Shown one piece after another: positions 60,099-64,000 of a stretch of DNA of 64,000 nucleotides (the first letter of the stretch is position 1; every line of letters begins with the position of its first letter). The DNA comes from Powellomyces hirtus (lineage: Eukaryota; Chytridiomycota; Chytridiomycetes; Spizellomycetales; Powellomycetaceae): the NCBI GenBank assembly GCA_025526995.1, contig JAHLKG010000021.1, positions 372,001 to 436,000 of the forward strand, written 5' to 3'. The position numbers and the translations under genes are program-made. Under the pieces are notes generated by a model, which saw nothing but the letters and a program-made list of their open reading frames with translations, was not told where the DNA came from and did no database searches.

Positions 60099-61792
60099 AT
60101 GCTCTTTCACGCCGCGCACCTTCCCTCCGTCTCCCCAACGGGAGGGAGCGTCTCACAAGCAATTCGCAAGTTTGTGGAAGCCGAGGACTTACTGGAAGTC
60201 CTGGACACATTCCAAGCATGGAAAGACGCCTGCCTGGAAATAGAGAAAGGACTGCAAAAATCACCTGGTGTAACTCAGAAGGAATCGTCTTTGGCCGCAC
60301 CTGTTACCCCATTTGAAATCTACTCGTTGCTGCGAAAGCATTCTTTCCGTGCGACCCACCACTTGACGGACTTTTGGAAATGCATAGAGGCACGCTTTGC
60401 TGACCCACGGCATAAATGCGATGACGATTCAGATGCTTCTGTTGAAAAATCCTCTGCACTGGCTGGACGTCGAGCTTTGATTGTAGGTGGAGGTCCGGCC
60501 GGCCTAAGAGCGGCTATTGAGCTGGCGCTGCAAAAGTTTGATAGCGTGGTTGTCCTTGAGAAGAGAGGTGAGGAGAGATGGTCAAGTTCCAAACGACTCG
60601 TTTGCATTGCATCTCATTTATTGTTGTTATAGACACATTCAGCCGGGTTAACGTCATGCGGATCCATGCTGAAGATATGGACGAACTTGTGAAAGAGTTT
60701 GGAGCTCGAGACTTCTATCGCAAAATCTGCATTCAGGACAGAGACGTGGTAGCCATTCGTCGACTGCAGTTGATTCTGACGAAGATGGCGTTGTGTCTGG
60801 GCGTTGATGGTAAGCAAGCAAAGGCGTGTTCCGCTTATTGCATGGCTCTCATACAGTTTATTAAATGTCAAAATCTGCTTTGTGTAGTTCATGCCGGATC
60901 AGAACTGACTTCGATTCGCTCAGAGCTTAATTCGCCATACTGGACAGCAACTACCAACAACATATATCCGGAACAGATCTCAGTCACATACAACACGCTG
61001 ATTCTTGCAACTGGGGAAAAATCGACGCTATCATCGGACTTTGCTTTTTCGCGCGTGGTGTTCCGCGCAGGAAATGCAACGGGGATCACCTGCAACTTCT
61101 ATCCATCCCATACCCCAATCGCCAGCTCAGATGCTATGCAAGGCGGTCGAGTGTCGTACCTGAATGCCCCGTTCTTCAACGCACTCAAGGAGAAAGGTCT
61201 CGAACTGGAAAACATCGCTAGCTACGTCACGGAAGAAAGTCATTACATTGTCATGACACCGAAAAAGGCAACCTTGCTTGCAAAGGGAGTCTTGAAGGAA
61301 GACATTGCTGATCCAGTCGAACTTGTGAACCACGATAACGTTGACCGCGATCAACTCATCCGCTTCGCCAGAGAGGTGGCAACGGAAGTTGGCGTACCCT
61401 CGGACACCGATTTTTTGCCAATGCGGGCGAGCAAGGACGGCCCCACATGGCCTGATGTGGGCATCTTTGATTTCACGGGGAAGACCATGGCGACGGAACC
61501 CAGCAAGACAATTACTGAGACTTCCCAGTTGAACGGGCAATCCTATCAGAAAAGTCTTCTGGTCGCACTGGTGGGCGATGCGCTCGTTGAACCGTTCTGG
61601 CCAACAGGGACGGGATGGGCACGCGCGAACGGGAGTTGCAAACTGCTGGGAGACGTTATCAGGGAACTAGGGTCTAACCCACTGCATTGGCATCAGCATG
61701 CCGAGGAAGTCCTCAAATTCCACGAAGATCAATACGTGAGATTGAAGAGCGAAAGCTATGCTCCTATGACAAGAGTCATGGGATTTGCATAG
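60099..61792 (+). CDS. MICAL-type FAD monooxygenase domain protein
   Basis: Three exons (60099-60567, 60633-60809, 60888-61792) give 516 aa. An N-terminal helical region (VEAEDLLEVLDTFQAWKD) is followed by the FAD fold GGGPAGLRAAIELAL (about 130), VVVLEKRDTFSRVNVMRI, IRRLQLILTKMALCLGV and the C-terminal flavin site LLVALVGDALVEPFWPTGTG (about 440). This order and YVTEESHYIVMTPKK, IFDFTGKTMA, match the monooxygenase domain of MICAL proteins, which oxidise actin methionines and disassemble filaments. No CH, LIM or coiled-coil MICAL tail follows before the stop, so it is a stand-alone enzyme domain. Actin as substrate is inferred only. Confidence 0.82.
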
Positions 61793-62304
61793 AGAACCCT
61801 CAGCAAGGGGGCTTGTTTTTTGTCTTTGAACATATATAATTTGCGTACGGTTGCTTGTAGATATACATTCTTAGACAACGTACATAGTTTGCTTTTGTCC
61901 TCATGTATTAAGTTTAAAAAGTCTACGTCTGTTTCGTCCAACCGTTGTCCAAGCATCTTTGCAAGAATTTCGATACCCGCGCCCCCATGCCGCCGCCACG
62001 TCTCTTCCGAGTTCGGACTCACGAAGTAACACAGCACGGAACATCTGTACTGGGGATCTCTTTTGTTGACAAGTCCCCGAGAGTTCGCTGTCACTCCGAC
62101 CACTGACGGCCCTGACCATCCATGAAGTTTCCGACGCGGGAATCGCCTTACGGCGATTTAACGTGCCGATGTGAACGTATAGTGTAATGCGTGCATGCTT
62201 CGTGGATCTTGGGCAATATAATGTCATCTTGGCGTTCTTTGTTTTACGAAGCCTGCTTGATTGTGGGTCACAACCGCGATATAGTAATCCTTCCAAAGAG
62301 CACG
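61793..62304. other. Region of uncertain content between genes
   Basis: The 3' UTR of the monooxygenase lies here. A minus-strand frame (about 62085 to 61850) has some protein-like composition (EETWRRHGGAGIEILAKMLG, LDETDVDFLNL), and may be a terminal exon of the minus-strand gene listed next, but no splice could be settled. Confidence 0.35.
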
Positions 62305-62930
62305 TCATCTGGCATTGATCAAGCCGCCCTCGACGTCTCTTCTCAATTCATCGATGTCCATATCGGTCCATTTGCCATCTTCACTGACAGCATCGGCGTC
62401 GTCAGCTGGTGCAACGTGAGCGCTTGCTATGACCAGGTCTGAAAATAGTCAGACAGAATGTCAAGGTGTCACTCCCTTAGCACTTACATCCCCACACCAC
62501 TCCCAGCGTAAAACCACTGTGAGCTCCTCACCATCATCTGGTAGCTCCATGTCTGCCCATCCTGGGTTACTTTCTGCAAGTTCAATAATGTTCACGTCAC
62601 CGTGGACGCCAAAGGAAAAGTTGGAATCTGACTGGAATTGTTGGAGAGTGTTCAATATTGACCCTGCCCTAGCGTATGTGCTATAGTATGCTGCATTATC
62701 TGCTTGCTTACCATCGAGACTTTGCTAGGTCTGGTCCGAGGTTGTGCTTCTCAGTTGGAAATGGCAGATTGTTTTCAGCTAGGGAAGTGCAGAGCATATT
62801 CAAATGGAAAATAGGGTCGGCGTCCGACGCGACTGCACGCGTCGGCAAGCTCAGCGTTCCCGCGCCTTCCCATTCCCAGAGCGAAAGATCACACTCCTGC
62901 AATCCCGGCTCGCCATACTGTGACAAATCT
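62305..62930 (-). CDS. Unidentified gene, exons only partly resolved
   Basis: Two exon segments read well on the minus strand: up to 62712 from about 62930 (DLSLWEWEGAGTLSLPTRAV, DPIFHLNMLCTSLAENNLPF) and 62488-62668 (SILNTLQQFQSDSNFSFGVH, PGWADMELPDDGEELTVVLR), joined by a GTAAGC donor and a CTAG acceptor. The 3' end is uncertain: the strong donor after CGD leads either to a three-codon last exon or to an acidic frame ending at 62305. No in-frame ATG was found at the 5' end, so an upstream exon is missing or overlaps the next gene. Family not recognised. Confidence 0.4.
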
Positions 62931-62944
62931 TTCTTGCAGGGTTC

Positions 62945-64000
62945 ATGACCGCTCCTTCGCAACCTATTCACGCTCCGCTGCCGCCGTGGATAGACGACTA
63001 CATCTTCCTCACGGGTCCGCCGGACCCGGTCCAGGAAGCATACTTCCTCAAGATCTTTCCGGACCTGTACACCCAGGACACCGTTGCTAGCGCCGCTTTC
63101 ACGTTTCCGGGCCAAGATGATAGCGACAGAGCTGATGAAGCAGGTTCTGCAATTCAGGAGACTAAAGTGACTACTGAGGATGGTGCGGACAGCCATTTTC
63201 CCACCAGCGGGAGATCGGACACGGCGGGAGGCGACCTCAGAGGGTTTGAGGGGCTCGCAGATATTGGCGAGATCCAAGGCATCATAACTGCATCGGACGT
63301 TCAGGAGCTGGAAGAGACGAAATGTGAACTGCTAACGGCTGGCGAAGTCAAGTCACCTTTTCCTGCCGACGAGATGCGTGAACGTAGCAACGAAGCCGCC
63401 TTTGGGAATAACCTTGTGGCAATTGACGCGTGTCAAGATACTCCTGAAGCGATATTGCATTCAGCAGACGAGTTGTCTGTCGACGATCAAGCGTGTGAAA
63501 GCGATCAGCCTGCGCGAGCATTTGATAAGTCCGACAGACTTGACGAGCAAGCTAGCCAGCATGCGCTCTCTCAAGACGGTGACGCCGAGGTGCAATTGTC
63601 CAACCAAAGTGATCCGCCTTTAAAGGATGACGGCAATGTTAATGACGTATGGGAGGAAGCCTCTGCGACCCCTGGCGAGACCAGCACAGGGACTAGTCGC
63701 CCAGTTGAACCCACGAAGCAAGCTCGGGCGGGTCCGGCGCCCAAAATGCGCAAGTCATTGGATGCCTTGATTGAGGCGATGCGTGTCAAGGCCATTCGAA
63801 AATTGGAAAGTGAAGCGGCAGTCAAACATACCCAAGAAGAAGCGGTGGTACACGATGATGGGAACACCAGCACTCCGGAAACTCATGCGGGCATGGAGGA
63901 CGCGGAACCCTTGCTAACTGGTGACCAGTCAGCGATGAGTTTGGGAATGGCCGAGAATATCTACAGTGGAGGGCGTACCCTAGCTGCTGCTCTATTCGGA
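62945..64000 (+). CDS. Acidic, disordered protein, cut by window end
   Basis: An open frame from the ATG at 62945 runs 352 codons to the last base without a stop. The N-terminus has a short ordered segment (PPWIDDYIFLTGPPDPVQEA, YFLKIFPDLY), and the rest is acidic and low complexity. A predicted helix (KSLDALIEAMRVKAIRKLES) lies near residues 272-292. No intron seen in this part. Family not recognised. It is divergent from, and nearly touches, the unidentified minus-strand gene. Confidence 0.65.
   Translation, partial: MTAPSQPIHAPLPPWIDDYIFLTGPPDPVQEAYFLKIFPDLYTQDTVASAAFTFPGQDDSDRADEAGSAIQETKVTTEDGADSHFPTSGRSDTAGGDLRGFEGLADIGEIQGIITASDVQELEETKCELLTAGEVKSPFPADEMRERSNEAAFGNNLVAIDACQDTPEAILHSADELSVDDQACESDQPARAFDKSDRLDEQASQHALSQDGDAEVQLSNQSDPPLKDDGNVNDVWEEASATPGETSTGTSRPVEPTKQARAGPAPKMRKSLDALIEAMRVKAIRKLESEAAVKHTQEEAVVHDDGNTSTPETHAGMEDAEPLLTGDQSAMSLGMAENIYSGGRTLAAALFG

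Noticed and set aside
62708..63277. Full 189-codon minus-strand frame
   Set aside because: The upstream two thirds is antisense to the acidic plus-strand gene; only the part below about 62930 reads as genuine coding.

Overview
The window is a gene-dense, intron-rich eukaryotic (fungal) nuclear locus. Introns are mostly 45-140 nt with GT..AG ends, tRNA genes are scattered singly, and the proteins include fungal-type families (Set1, Hbs1, Rsp5, a Sec9/SNAP-25 SNARE). The IQ/ubiquitin-like flagellar protein IQUB at 43.9-46.7 kb is normally found only in organisms with motile cilia. That, together with animal-like genes (NAMPT, a MICAL-type monooxygenase, a PPP1R37-like LRR protein), points to a zoosporic fungus, most likely a chytrid. 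This is inference from gene content; no species marker was seen. All exon joins below were worked out by hand from splice-site consensus, reading phase and family alignment from memory. Joins are phase-consistent unless stated otherwise.

Layout. 0-2.1 kb: tRNA-Pro plus tandem and decayed repeats. 2.2-8.0 kb (+): SET1 H3K4 methyltransferase. 8.5-9.8 kb (-): membrane-anchored metallophosphatase. 10.5-15.3 kb (-): HBS1 ribosome-rescue GTPase with a huge low-complexity exon. 15.9-17.3 kb (-): two tandem eight-cysteine secreted proteins. 17.8 kb: tRNA-Ala. 18.0-19.1 kb (+): fatty-acid elongase. 19.4-20.2 kb (-): Sec9-like SNARE. 20.8-23.2 kb (+): NAMPT. 23.6-25.5 kb (-): membrane protein with an SH3 tail. 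26.6-28.5 kb (-): arrestin-related adaptor with PY motifs, next to RSP5 (30.0-33.0 kb, -). 34.1-34.5 kb (+): tiny two-helix membrane protein. 35.5-36.5 kb (-): disordered protein. 37.0-40.6 kb: a complete PIF/Harbinger transposon. 41.2-43.0 kb (+): C2H2 zinc-finger regulator. 43.6 kb: tRNA-Ser. 43.9-46.7 kb (+): IQUB. 47.9-51.3 kb (+): class II HMG-CoA reductase with long extensions. 51.5-52.0 kb: broken and intact tRNA-Ser in inverted orientation. 52.1-53.7 kb (-): bacterial-type GAPDH. 55.7-59.8 kb (+): PPP1R37-like LRR protein. 60.1-61.8 kb (+): MICAL-type FAD monooxygenase. 62.3-62.9 kb (-): unidentified gene. 62.9 kb to the end (+): acidic gene cut by the window edge.

Most genes are independent housekeeping units, not an operon-like system. 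Notable local links: an arrestin-type adaptor carrying PPxY motifs lies beside the WW-domain ligase that such adaptors recruit; two metabolic genes of bacterial type (HMGR-II and GAPDH) flank a duplicated tRNA-Ser; and the Harbinger element carries a third, small spliced gene besides the usual transposase and Myb-like protein.
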